From positions 58,866 through 122,865 of the forward strand of contig CAWIGD010000032.1 in assembly GCA_963835165.1 (NCBI GenBank): a stretch of 64,000 nucleotides of DNA, written 5' to 3'. A model generated the notes under the pieces. That model saw only the letters and a list, made by a program, of their open reading frames with translations. It was not told where the DNA came from and did not search any database. A program made the translations under genes and the position numbers. This document shows positions 18,707 through 27,364 of this stretch, piece after piece; position 1 is the stretch's first letter, and each line of letters starts with the position of its first letter. The DNA is from VAZQ01 sp963835165 (GTDB lineage Bacteria; Pseudomonadota; Alphaproteobacteria; Rhizobiales; Xanthobacteraceae).

Positions 18707-19084
18707 ATGGCCGCCACCGATCATTTCGATGTTCCCCCCGAAATGCGAGCGTTTGCCGAGAAGAGCGTTGAGCAGGCGAAACAGGCCTTCGACGGCTTCA
18801 TCTCCGCCGCCCATCACGCCGTCAACACGATCGAAGGCCAAGCCCAGACGGCGCGCCAGGGCGCCAAGGATGTCACTGAAAAGGCAATGACTTTCGCCGA
18901 GCAGAACGTCGCGAGTTCGTTCGAGTTTGCGCAGCAGGTGGTGCGGGCCAAGGATGTCCAGGACGTCATGAAGCTGCAGGCCGATTACATCAAACGGCAG
19001 ATGCAGGCGTTCAGCGAGCAGGCCAAGGAACTGGGCGAGAGCACGACCAAGGCCGCGAAGGAGGCGGTTACGCCCAAACGCTGA
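18707..19084 (+). CDS. phasin family protein (first copy)
   Basis: A 125-residue helical protein that coats polyhydroxyalkanoate granules. It has the phasin_2 pattern: MRAFAEKSVEQAKQAFD near the start, then amphipathic helices with many Ala, Gln, Lys and Glu, and a C-terminal DYIKRQMQAFSEQAKELGE. A perfect AGGAGG at 18696-18701 fixes ATG 18707, rather than the GTG two codons earlier. It is followed by a second phasin 222 bp away on the same strand. Small, charged and without signal peptide, so cytoplasmic granule-surface location is expected. Confidence 0.9.
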   Translation: MAATDHFDVPPEMRAFAEKSVEQAKQAFDGFISAAHHAVNTIEGQAQTARQGAKDVTEKAMTFAEQNVASSFEFAQQVVRAKDVQDVMKLQADYIKRQMQAFSEQAKELGESTTKAAKEAVTPKR

Positions 19085-19112
19085 AGATCCGGCGGCTCAC
19101 CGCGGAAAAAGA

Positions 19113-19160
19113 GTGTTACAACACTTGATTGTGCACCGCAATATTTCTATTGCGTTGCAC
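19113..19160. promoter_or_regulatory. palindromes between the phasin genes, likely operator
   Basis: Two symmetrical motifs lie side by side upstream of the second phasin: GTGTT-AC-AACAC at 19113-19124, and a 13-bp inverted repeat with one mismatch, GTGCACCGCAATA (19131-19143) and TATTGCGTTGCAC (19148-19160), spaced by TTTC. TGC/GCA-rich symmetric sites are what the PHA repressor PhaR is known to use in other alphaproteobacteria, so a PhaR operator is the simplest reading. A transcript hairpin is the alternative. Confidence 0.5.
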
Positions 19161-19305
19161 CAAGAGCCGCTCTATATTTGCCCCATCAAGACGGCTGTGG
19201 CGCTTCCGGTCAGGATGAAGGCCATCGGCCCTTTGTCATCAAGCACGGATCGGCTTGGGCGCAGATCCGTTGCGATGCCGGATCATCGCCCCAAAGGACC
19301 ATTCC

Positions 19306-19794
19306 ATGACTGAGGCCATCGAAAGCAAGTCCAAGTCCAAAGCCGCGCCAACCGCGTTCGAAATGCCGAAATTCGAGCTCCCGAACTTCGAAGTTCCCAA
19401 GATGGAAATCCCGGCTGCCTTCCGTGAGCTGGCGGAGAAGAGCGTCTCGCAGGCGAAAGAGACCTACGAGAAGATGAAGTCCGCCGCCGAAGAGGCGACC
19501 GACGTACTCGAGGATACCTACGCGACCGCGACCAAGGGCGCCTCCGACTACGGCCTCAAGGTGATCGAGGCGGCGCGCGCGAACACCAATGCCGCGTTCG
19601 ACTTTGCCACCCAGATCATGACCGTGAAGTCGCTGTCCGAGATGGTCGAGCTTTCGACCGCGCATACGCGCAAGCAATTCGAGACCTTTACCGGTCAATC
19701 GAAGGAACTGGCCGCAATCGCGCAGAAAGTGGCCACGGAATCCGTCGAACCGGTGAAGGAAAGCTGGGGCAAGGCTTTCAAGAAGATCCCCTGA
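19306..19794 (+). CDS. phasin family protein (second copy)
   Basis: A 162-residue phasin with an N-terminal extension rich in Pro, Phe and Glu (repeated KFELPNFEVPKMEIP pattern) before the conserved AFRELAEKSVSQAKETYEKMK block. The remainder is helical, closing with AIAQKVATESVEPVKESWG. ATG 19306 follows AAAGGACC and is placed where homology begins; the frame is open upstream to 19255 but not convincing. It is the paralog of the preceding gene, and the paired arrangement is common in rhizobia that store polyhydroxybutyrate. A strong terminator follows at 19832. Confidence 0.9.
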   Translation: MTEAIESKSKSKAAPTAFEMPKFELPNFEVPKMEIPAAFRELAEKSVSQAKETYEKMKSAAEEATDVLEDTYATATKGASDYGLKVIEAARANTNAAFDFATQIMTVKSLSEMVELSTAHTRKQFETFTGQSKELAAIAQKVATESVEPVKESWGKAFKKIP

Positions 19795-19831
19795 GTTCGC
19801 CGCTTCCTGCGCGTACTCGCTTGTGCTGCCG

Positions 19832-19857
19832 AGCCCGGGCTCATCGCCCGGGCTTTA
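19832..19857 (+). terminator. rho-independent terminator after the second phasin
   Basis: A perfect 9-bp GC-rich stem (AGCCCGGGC 19832-19840 with GCCCGGGCT 19846-19854), loop TCATC, followed by TTTATT, 35 bp past the phasin stop. It separates the phasin unit from tRNA-His. Confidence 0.75.
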
Positions 19858-19962
19858 TTGTGCCGCGAACGCCGCGGCCTGTTGCGACCGACAACCGTCG
19901 CTGCCCGGCCCTTGTCAAAGCAGGACAGTGCTCCTAGGTTGCCGCCGCTTTCCACGATACGT

Positions 19963-20039
19963 GCAGCTGTAGCTCAGTTGGTTAGAGCGCTTGGCTGTGG
20001 ACCAAGAGGTCGGTGGTTCGAGTCCACCCAGCTGTACCA
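19963..20039 (+). tRNA. tRNA-His (anticodon GTG)
   Basis: A complete 77-nt cloverleaf with encoded CCA (20037-20039). The anticodon GTG is at 19997-19999 in loop CTGTGGA with stem CTTGG/CCAAG. The D arm is GCTC/GAGC and the T arm GGTGG/CCACC around TTCGAGT. The acceptor stem pairs GCAGCTG with CAGCTGT, giving a G1-U72 wobble and discriminator A73, with no extra paired G-1 in the gene. This is the derived form of tRNA-His found in many alphaproteobacteria rather than the usual G-1/C73 type. Confidence 0.96.
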
Positions 20040-20084
20040 AACGGTTGCACCGGCCGCGGCCGCAGCCTGAGCCCCACCCGACTT

Positions 20085-21044
20085 TCACGCCTGCCGAGTT
20101 GCGACGAAGCGCGCGGCGGCTTTGAGCACGTCGGCATGGCCGCCGAACGGGCTGAGCGCCGCCTGCGCCTCGGCGACCAGGCTTTCGAGCCGACGCCGCG
20201 CGGCCACGGGCCCAAGCACTCCGACCAGCGTCGCCTTGTGGGCGGCGGCGTCCTTGCCGGTGGCCTTGCCCACCGTTGCCGGGTCGCCTTCGAGGTCGAG
20301 GAGATCGTCGGCGATCTGGAAGGCTTCGCCGAGAGCGGAACCGTAGCGTTCGAGCGCCTTCCATTGGCTTTGATCGGCCTTGCCCAGGATCGCCCCGGCC
20401 AGGCAGCCGAAGCGCAGCAGCGCCCCGGTCTTCATGGCCTGCAGGACCTTGACCTCGCGCTCGCCAAGTTTGGGGGGAGACGCATCGAATCGGCCTTCCG
20501 CCGCGAGGTCGAGCATCTGGCCGCCCACCATCCCGCCCAGCCCGGCCGCGCGCGCGAGCGCTGACACCAGGTTAAGCCTGACCTCGGCGTCGGGATGGGT
20601 CTCCGCGCGACAGAGAATGTCGAAGGCAAAGGTGAGAAGGCCGTCACCGGCCAGGATAGCGGTCGCCTCATCGAATGCCTTGTGCGCCGTCGGACGGCCT
20701 CGGCGGAGGTCGTCATTGTCCATCGCGGGCAGGTCGTCGTGTGCCAGCGAGTAGCAATGCACGCACTCCAGCGCCGCCCCGGTCATCAGGGAATTTTGCC
20801 GTGGGACATCAAACAGCGTGGCGGATTCCACCACCAGGAATGGTCGCAGGCGCTTGCCGCCGCCGAGGCTGACATAGCGCATGGCATCGAGCAGTCGCGC
20901 CGGCCGGGCCCGTTCGCCCTCGACCGGTAGCGGGGCGAGCAAGCGGTCGAGCAGGGCTTCGGTGTCGTGTGCGACCTGACCGAGCCGGTCCTGAAAGACC
21001 GTCTCGATGTCGACGCCTTTTTTCGCAGCATCGATGCGGGCCAT
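20085..21044 (-). CDS. ispA: farnesyl/geranyl diphosphate synthase
   Basis: Trans-prenyltransferase that condenses isopentenyl diphosphate with allylic diphosphates, most likely to farnesyl diphosphate, the substrate for squalene formation. It has 319 residues. The first aspartate-rich motif is DDLPAMD (103-109) in SLAHDDLPAMDNDDLRRG, the second DDLLD (246-250), and the GGKRLRP block is at 62-68. The size and two residues between D104 and M108 fit the bacterial short-chain IspA type. It diverges from hpnB across 220 bp, tying precursor supply to the hopanoid genes. Confidence 0.93.
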   Translation of the reverse strand: MARIDAAKKGVDIETVFQDRLGQVAHDTEALLDRLLAPLPVEGERARPARLLDAMRYVSLGGGKRLRPFLVVESATLFDVPRQNSLMTGAALECVHCYSLAHDDLPAMDNDDLRRGRPTAHKAFDEATAILAGDGLLTFAFDILCRAETHPDAEVRLNLVSALARAAGLGGMVGGQMLDLAAEGRFDASPPKLGEREVKVLQAMKTGALLRFGCLAGAILGKADQSQWKALERYGSALGEAFQIADDLLDLEGDPATVGKATGKDAAAHKATLVGVLGPVAARRRLESLVAEAQAALSPFGGHADVLKAAARFVATRQA

Positions 21045-21265
21045 GCGCGTTCGAACGTGCTCTAACTCGTAGGTTGACGCGCTTTCGGGCGCTAAGCGAT
21101 ATCCTCAGCCCGAACGCGCACGGGTCGATAATCTAGCAAGGGCTCCCCGCCCGTCCAAACTTTTCCTAACCCAATTCATTGAATATGTTGAGATGTTTTT
21201 GGGGAACCGGCTGGACGGCCTGCGCTGGCGGGGTTTGAGGCGTGGAGCGGAGGCTTTGAGCGCGC

Positions 21266-22409
21266 GTGATAGTGATTGCTTTGATTGCTCTGGTGGTCTG
21301 GCTCTATCTGCTTTTGGCCCGTGGAGCCTTTTGGCGCTGCAGCGAGCGGGACGATTTGGCGCCGTCGGAGTTGCCGGTATGGCCGCGCGTGGCGGCGGTG
21401 GTGCCGGCGCGCAACGAGGCCGACTGCATCGGTGACAGCATCGGTTCGCTGCTTCGGCAGGATTATGCCGGTCGATGGGCGGTCGTGTTGGTCGACGACG
21501 ACAGTGCCGATGGCACCGCCGAGATTGCCCGCAATGCCGCGAATGCCGACGGCGCGGTTGCACGTGGTGCGCAGCCGCGGCTTGCCGGCGGGATGGACCG
21601 GGAAGCTGTGGGCGCTGAAGCAGGGCATCGATGCCGCGATGACCGCGCAGGAGCCGCCGGATTATCTGCTGCTGACCGACGCCGATATCGTGCACGCGCC
21701 CGAATCCGTCAGCAGGCTGGTCGCACATGCCGAGAGCAAGCGCCTGGTACTGACATCGCTCATGGTCAAGTTACGGTGCGAAAGCTTCGCCGAGCACGCC
21801 AACATTCCGGCCTTCATTTTCTTCTTTCAGATGCTCTATCCGTTCCCCTGGGTGAACCGGCCGCAGAGCGCAGTCGCGGCTGCCGCCGGCGGCTGCATGC
21901 TGGTGCGCGCTGACGTCCTTCGCCGGGCCGGAGGCATCGAGGTCATTCGCGGCGCATTGATCGACGACTGTGCCCTCGCAAAGGCGCTCAAGGCCCACGG
22001 TCCGATCTGGCTCGGGTTGACCGAGCGCGTACGCAGCATGCGCCCTTACCCCGCGTTCGCCGATATCCGCCGCATGGTGGCGCGCTCGGCCTATGCGCAA
22101 TTGCGCTATTCGCCGCTTCTGCTCCTGGGAACCGTGGCGGGCATGGTGGTGACCTATCTCGTCCCGCCTTTCATGGCGATTTTCGGCAGCGGCGCCACCC
22201 GCGTGATTGGCATCGGAACTTGGGCACTGATGGCAGTGGCGTTCCAGCCGACGCTACGGTTGTACCGGCTGTCCCCTTTGTGGGGGTTCGCGCTGCCTGC
22301 TATTGCCTTGCAATACACGCTCTTCACCCTCGATTCCGCCTACCAATATGTGCGAGGACGTGGCGGAGCGTGGAAGGGCCGCGTGCAAGCCAACGTGTCA
22401 GAACGGTGA
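21266..22409 (+). pseudogene. hpnB: hopanoid glycosyltransferase HpnB, interrupted by one frameshift
   Basis: Family-2 glycosyltransferase of hopene biosynthesis loci. The first half is read from GTG 21266: membrane segment, then VVPARNEADCIGDSI and VLVDDDSADGTAEIA. Near 21554 the match continues in the +1 frame with RLHVVRSRGLPAGWTGKLW, then LLLTDADIVH, AAGGCMLVRAD and C-terminal membrane segments, ending at 22409. Removing one G around 21554 restores a full-length protein of about 380 residues. Both halves are well conserved, so a sequencing indel is as likely as a true lesion. The stop overlaps the hpnC start (TGATG), as in an intact operon. CGGAGG lies 12 bp before the GTG. Confidence 0.85.
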
Positions 22410-23287
22410 TGATCACTCCTGTCGAAGCGCGCTCGGGCAAGGGCCATCGGGACGAAAATTTCCCGGTGGCATCGCGGCTGATTCATCCGCGTCATCGCGG
22501 GCCGATCCTCGCATTCTACGAATTCGTTCGCACCGCCGACGATATCGCGGACCACGCGACGCTGGCCCCGCAGGACAAGCTTGCGCTGCTCGACCGGCTC
22601 GAGGCGGCACTGCTCGGCCGGAACAGCGATGACTCCGTCGCTGTCGCCTTGCGCGCGCAACTCGCTGCACGTCATCTCTCGCCGCGCCATGCGCAAGATT
22701 TGCTCACCGCATTCCGCATGGACGTGACCAAGCTGCGCTACCGCGACTGGGACGATCTGATCGGCTATTGCACCTACTCCGCCATGCCGGTCGGACGCTT
22801 CGTGCTCGACGTGCACGGGGAGAGCCGGACCACCTGGCCTGCCAATGATGCTCTCTGCGCGGCGCTGCAGATCATCAATCACCTGCAGGATTGCGGCAAG
22901 GATTACCGCGATCTCGATCGCGTCTACATTCCGCTCGATAGCCTTCGCGACACCGGCGCGACTGTCGCCGAATTGGGCGAGCAACGCGCGTCCGCGGGCC
23001 TGCTTGACTGCATCCACAGGCTTGCGCACCGTACCGGTGACTTGTTGCGCCACAGCAGACCCTTTACGGCCGGTATCGAAGACTCGCGGCTCGCTCTGGA
23101 GGTCGCGGTCATTCAGACGTTCGCGGAACGCCTGGTCACCCTGCTGAAACACCGCGATCCGCTGAGCCAGCGCGTTCATCTCGGCAAGGCGGGGGTCGCG
23201 GGCTTCGGCGTTCTCGGCCTATTATGGGGGGCAACCCGCCGTGTCGGCCGCGTCTTCGCGGTCGGCCACAAACCGCAGGATGCGTGA
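22409..23287 (+). CDS. hpnC: hydroxysqualene synthase HpnC
   Basis: Second step of the bacterial HpnCDE route to squalene: presqualene diphosphate is converted to hydroxysqualene. The 292 residues belong to the squalene/phytoene synthase fold. The first Asp-rich motif is RTADDIADH (41-49) and the second is in HLQDCGKDYRDLDRVYIP (about 158-175). ATG 22409 overlaps the hpnB stop; the upstream open frame to 22220 lies in hpnB and is discarded. hpnD follows after 3 bp. The residues known from the family are all in place. Confidence 0.94.
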   Translation: MITPVEARSGKGHRDENFPVASRLIHPRHRGPILAFYEFVRTADDIADHATLAPQDKLALLDRLEAALLGRNSDDSVAVALRAQLAARHLSPRHAQDLLTAFRMDVTKLRYRDWDDLIGYCTYSAMPVGRFVLDVHGESRTTWPANDALCAALQIINHLQDCGKDYRDLDRVYIPLDSLRDTGATVAELGEQRASAGLLDCIHRLAHRTGDLLRHSRPFTAGIEDSRLALEVAVIQTFAERLVTLLKHRDPLSQRVHLGKAGVAGFGVLGLLWGATRRVGRVFAVGHKPQDA

Positions 23288-23290
23288 GCA

Positions 23291-24127
23291 TTGGCGCTGG
23301 CAGACACTTCAGACATGGCCGCGGCCGCGCGGGCATCGGGCAGCTCGTTCTACAACGCGATGCGCATCCTCCCGCGCGCGCAACGCGAGGCCATGTTCGA
23401 GATCTATTCATTTTGCCGGCAGGTCGACGACATCGCGGATTCGAGCGGCCCCCGGGGCGAGCGCCGCGAGCAGCTCGAGCGCTGGCGCGCCGATGTCGAC
23501 GGCCTCTACGCCAACAAGTCGTCCCCGCGCACGCAAGGTCTGGCCGTGGCGGTGCGCGAATTCGGGCTGAGGCGCGAGGATTTTCATGCCGTCATCGACG
23601 GAATGGAGATGGACGTGCTCGGGGATATCCGTGCGCCCGACGAGGCCACTCTCGATCTCTACTGCAACCGGGTCGCGAGCGCGGTCGGGCGGCTGTCGGT
23701 CCGGGTGTTCGGAATGGAGGAAAAGGACGGTGTTGCGCTCGCGCACCACTTGGGACGGGCGCTGCAACTCACCAACATCTTGCGCGACCTCGACGAAGAC
23801 GCGACCTTCGGACGCCTCTATCTGCCGGCCGAGGCGTTGCGCGATGCCGGTATCACGGCGAGCGATCCTGCCACGGTGCTGGCGAGCCCGGCGCTCGGGC
23901 GGGTCTGTGCGGGCGTCGTGGAGCGAGCTCGCGAGCATTTCGCGCAAGCCGATAAGATCATGGCGCGGAGCGCGCGCCGCACCGTGCGCGCGCCGCGCAT
24001 CATGGCGGAGGCCTATCGCCTCATTCTCGATCGCCTGGTCGCGCGTGGCTGGTCGCATCCGCGGCCCGAAATCCACCTGCCGCGCTCGCGGCTGGTGTGG
24101 ATCATTCTGCGGCACGCCTTTATCTGA
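23291..24127 (+). CDS. hpnD: presqualene diphosphate synthase HpnD
   Basis: First step of the HpnCDE route: two farnesyl diphosphates are joined to presqualene diphosphate. It has 278 residues with the squalene/phytoene synthase fold. FCRQVDDIAD (41-50) is the first Asp motif, and NILRDLDEDATFGRLYLP is the second. The TTG at 23291 lies 3 bp behind the hpnC stop; ATG 23315 (eight codons in) is an alternative start that keeps all motifs. The stop overlaps the hpnE start (TGATG). Confidence 0.94.
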   Translation: MALADTSDMAAAARASGSSFYNAMRILPRAQREAMFEIYSFCRQVDDIADSSGPRGERREQLERWRADVDGLYANKSSPRTQGLAVAVREFGLRREDFHAVIDGMEMDVLGDIRAPDEATLDLYCNRVASAVGRLSVRVFGMEEKDGVALAHHLGRALQLTNILRDLDEDATFGRLYLPAEALRDAGITASDPATVLASPALGRVCAGVVERAREHFAQADKIMARSARRTVRAPRIMAEAYRLILDRLVARGWSHPRPEIHLPRSRLVWIILRHAFI

Positions 24128-25368
24128 TGCCGCGCACGGTCCACGTCGTCGGTGCCGGACTTGCCGGGCTTTCCGCCGCGGTGCGCCTTGCGGCGCGCGG
24201 GGCACATGTGGTGCTGCACGAGGCCGCGGGTCAGGCCGGCGGACGCTGCCGGTCCTACCACGATCCGGTGCTCGACATGGTGATCGACAACGGCAATCAC
24301 CTGCTGTTGTCGGCCAATCATGCCGCACTCTCCTATCTCGAAACGATCGGTGCGCAAGCAAGGCTCGCCGGCCCGCCGGCTGCCGAATTCGCGTTCATGG
24401 ACGTTGCAAGCGGCGAGCGATGGACGGTCCGCATCAATGCCGGGCGCCTGCCGTGGTGGATTTTTGATCGCAGCAGGCGTGTGCCGGGCACACGCGCGCG
24501 TGATTACCTTTCGTTCGCGCGCCTGCTGTACGCCTCGGAGCAAGGAACGATCTGCGAAACAGTGACGTGTGCGGGTCCTCTCTACGAGCGTCTCGCGCGG
24601 CCGCTTTGGGTTGCGGCCCTAAACACCGATCCGAAGGAGGCGAGCGCGCGCCTCGCCGGCGCCATCATCCGCGAAACGCTGCTTGCGGGGGGCAAGGCCT
24701 GCCGGCCGCTCATCGCCCGCGACGGACTCGGCCCCGTCTTTATCGAGCCGGCGCTGCGCTACCTTGCCGATCGCAATGTAAAGGTCGAGTTCGGACACCG
24801 GCTGCGGGCGCTCGATTTCGCCGACGGCAAGGTCGCCGCGCTCGACTTCGGCGACGACAAGCTGGCGATCGAGGACCATGACGTGATCCTGGCGGTGCCG
24901 CCGGTGGCCGCGGCGAACCTGGTGCCGGATCTCAAGACGCCGGCGGAATTCCGCGCCATCGTCAATGCGCATTTTCGGGTCGATCCGCCCGCCGGCCTTG
25001 CCCCCATCGTCGGCGTCGTGAACGGCACCATCGAATGGCTTTTTGCGTTTCCCGACCGATTGTCGGTGACCATCAGTGCCGCCGACCGCCTGCTCGACGT
25101 TCCGCGCGAGACGTTGGCGCAGACAATTTGGAACGAGGTTGCGGCCGTCACCGCCCTTCCCAAGACGCTGCCCCCGTGGCAGATCGTGCGCGAGCGCCGC
25201 GCCACCTTTGCGGCGACGCCGGGCGAGAATGCAAAACGGCCTGCCACCACAACGGCGTGGAGCAATCTTTTCCTCGCCGGCGATTGGACCATGACCGGAC
25301 TGCCGGCGACGATCGAAGGGGCGATCCGGTCCGGCAATCGGGCGGCTGATCTCGTTCGCCGCGCCTGA
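24127..25368 (+). CDS. hpnE: hydroxysqualene dehydroxylase HpnE
   Basis: FAD enzyme that reduces hydroxysqualene to squalene, the third HpnCDE step. It has 413 residues of the amine-oxidase/phytoene-desaturase type. The N-terminal dinucleotide motif VVGAGLAGLSAA is at residues 6-17, followed by EAAGQAGGRC, and the C-terminal FAD contact LFLAGDWTMTGLPATIEGA (about 379-397) is complete. ATG 24127 overlaps the hpnD stop; the longer frame from 24097 is inside hpnD. shc starts 19 bp later. Confidence 0.94.
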   Translation: MPRTVHVVGAGLAGLSAAVRLAARGAHVVLHEAAGQAGGRCRSYHDPVLDMVIDNGNHLLLSANHAALSYLETIGAQARLAGPPAAEFAFMDVASGERWTVRINAGRLPWWIFDRSRRVPGTRARDYLSFARLLYASEQGTICETVTCAGPLYERLARPLWVAALNTDPKEASARLAGAIIRETLLAGGKACRPLIARDGLGPVFIEPALRYLADRNVKVEFGHRLRALDFADGKVAALDFGDDKLAIEDHDVILAVPPVAAANLVPDLKTPAEFRAIVNAHFRVDPPAGLAPIVGVVNGTIEWLFAFPDRLSVTISAADRLLDVPRETLAQTIWNEVAAVTALPKTLPPWQIVRERRATFAATPGENAKRPATTTAWSNLFLAGDWTMTGLPATIEGAIRSGNRAADLVRRA

Positions 25369-25387
25369 TGGAGAGCAAGGGAATCGC

Positions 25388-27346
25388 ATGTCCGTCGGCC
25401 CGAAGTCGGTTATGCCGGCATCCGCAGTAGACCGCAGCATCGAGGCGGCGACCGGCGCGCTGCTTGCCTTGCAGCGGCCGGACGGACATTGGGTATTCGA
25501 ACTCGAGGCGGACGCGACCATTCCGGCGGAATACGTGCTGCTGCGGCACTATCTGGCCGAGCCTGTCGACGCCGCGCTGGAGGCCAAGATCGCTGCCTAT
25601 CTGCGCCGCGTCCAAGGCGACCATGGCGGTTGGCCGCTGTTTCACGACGGTGCCTTCGACCTGAGCGCGAGCGTGAAGGCTTATTTTGCGCTCAAGATGA
25701 TCGGCGACGCGGTCGATGCCCCGCACATGATACGTGCGCGCGAAGCGATCCGCTCGCGCGGCGGCGCATCGCGGGCGAATGTGTTCACGCGGCTGATGCT
25801 GGCGCTGTACGGGTTCATCCCTTGGCGCGCCGTTCCGGTCATGCCGGTGGAGATCATGCTGCTTCCGACCTGGTTTCCGTTCCATCTCGACAAGATTTCC
25901 TACTGGAGCCGCACTGTCATCGTACCGCTGTTGGTGTTGCAGGCGCTCAAACCGAAGGCGCGCAACCCCAAGGGGGTCAGCATCGGGGAGCTCTTCCTCG
26001 AGTTGCCACAGACGATCGGGCCGGCCCCTAAGGCGCCGCAGCAGAAAGCCTCCTGGTTCTGGTTGTTCCGCGGGGTCGATTCCCTGCTGCATGCGTTCGA
26101 GCCGCTATTCCCGAAGCGGCCGCGGCAACGCGCGATCGAGCGCGCGGCGGCATGGGTCAGCGAGCGCCTCAACGGCGAAGAGGGTCTCGGTGCGATTTTC
26201 CCGGCGATGGCGAACAGCGTGATGATGTTCGACGCGCTCGGCTATCCGGAGCATCATCCGCAGCGTGCCATCGCGCGCAAGTCGATCGAGAAGCTGCTGG
26301 TGGTGCACGAGCACGAGGGCTATTGCCAGCCTTGCGTGTCACCGATTTGGGACACCGGGCTCACCTGTCACGCTTTGCTCGAAGTCGGCGGCGAGCACGC
26401 GCTCACGCAGGTCCGCAAAGGTCTCGAATGGCTGGTCCCCAAGCAGATCCTGGATGTCAAAGGTGATTGGATCGCGCGGAGGCCCGATCTCCGCCCAGGC
26501 GGCTGGGCCTTTCAATATGCCAATCCGCACTATCCTGACGTTGACGACACGGCCGTGGTGGTGATGGCCATGGATCGCGTGCAGGGATTGAGCGCCTCGG
26601 CCGACTTCCGCCACTCGATTGCCCGGGCACGGGAATGGATCGCGGGAATGCAAAGCAAGAACGGCGCCTGGGGCGCGTTCGATGCCGACAACCAGTACGA
26701 CTATCTCAACAACATCCCGTTCGCGGATCATGGTGCCTTACTTGACCCTCCGACCGAAGACGTGACCGCGCGTTGCATTTCGATGCTGGCACAGATCGGC
26801 GAGACGGTGGACAAGAGCGACGCCGTCGCTCGCGCCGTCGACTATCTGGGCCGCACGCAGATGGAGGAGGGGAGCTGGTACGGCCGCTGGGGCATGAATT
26901 ACATCTATGGCACCTGGTCCGTCCTGTGTGCGCTCAATGCCGCCGGTGTCGATCATGCCTCACCCGAATTCCGCAAGGCGGTGGCATGGCTGGTCAAGAT
27001 CCAGAATGCCGATGGCGGCTGGGGCGAAGACGGCGCGAGCTACAAGCTCGACTATCGCGGTTACGAGCCGTCGCCGAGCACGCCTTCGCAGACCGCTTGG
27101 GCACTGCTCGGCCTGATGGCGGCGGGCGAGGTCGACCATCCCGCGGTCAAGCGCGGAGTCGAATATCTGTCACGGACGCAAGGCAATGACGGCTTCTGGA
27201 ACGAGCCGCGCTACACCGCTACCGGCTTCCCGCGCGTGTTCTACCTGCGTTATCACGGCTACGCGAAGTTTTTCCCGTTGTGGGCGCTCGCGCGCTACCG
27301 CAACCTCAACAATGCCAACGCGCGCGCCGTGTCGTTCGGGATGTGA
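25388..27346 (+). CDS. shc: squalene-hopene cyclase
   Basis: Monotopic membrane enzyme that folds squalene into hopene or hopanol (also named hpnF). It has 652 residues, as expected for bacterial cyclases. The protonating motif DVDDTA is at 384-389. Several QW repeats are visible, for example LQRPDGHWVFE near residue 28, RRVQGDHGGWPLF (73-85), GMQSKNGAWGAFD and VKIQNADGGWGED. AGCAAGGGAATCGC precedes the ATG. It closes the rightward hpnB-C-D-E-shc operon and converges with hpnH, 18 bp between stops. The hpnG nucleosidase gene commonly following shc is not here. Confidence 0.97.
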   Translation: MSVGPKSVMPASAVDRSIEAATGALLALQRPDGHWVFELEADATIPAEYVLLRHYLAEPVDAALEAKIAAYLRRVQGDHGGWPLFHDGAFDLSASVKAYFALKMIGDAVDAPHMIRAREAIRSRGGASRANVFTRLMLALYGFIPWRAVPVMPVEIMLLPTWFPFHLDKISYWSRTVIVPLLVLQALKPKARNPKGVSIGELFLELPQTIGPAPKAPQQKASWFWLFRGVDSLLHAFEPLFPKRPRQRAIERAAAWVSERLNGEEGLGAIFPAMANSVMMFDALGYPEHHPQRAIARKSIEKLLVVHEHEGYCQPCVSPIWDTGLTCHALLEVGGEHALTQVRKGLEWLVPKQILDVKGDWIARRPDLRPGGWAFQYANPHYPDVDDTAVVVMAMDRVQGLSASADFRHSIARAREWIAGMQSKNGAWGAFDADNQYDYLNNIPFADHGALLDPPTEDVTARCISMLAQIGETVDKSDAVARAVDYLGRTQMEEGSWYGRWGMNYIYGTWSVLCALNAAGVDHASPEFRKAVAWLVKIQNADGGWGEDGASYKLDYRGYEPSPSTPSQTAWALLGLMAAGEVDHPAVKRGVEYLSRTQGNDGFWNEPRYTATGFPRVFYLRYHGYAKFFPLWALARYRNLNNANARAVSFGM

Positions 27347-27364
27347 TGCAGCGAGGGCCGGATG

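Noticed and set aside
19963..20084. tRNA-His as an integration site of a mobile element
   Set aside because: No integrase, no direct repeat of the tRNA 3' end seen nearby, and the following genes are core isoprenoid genes.
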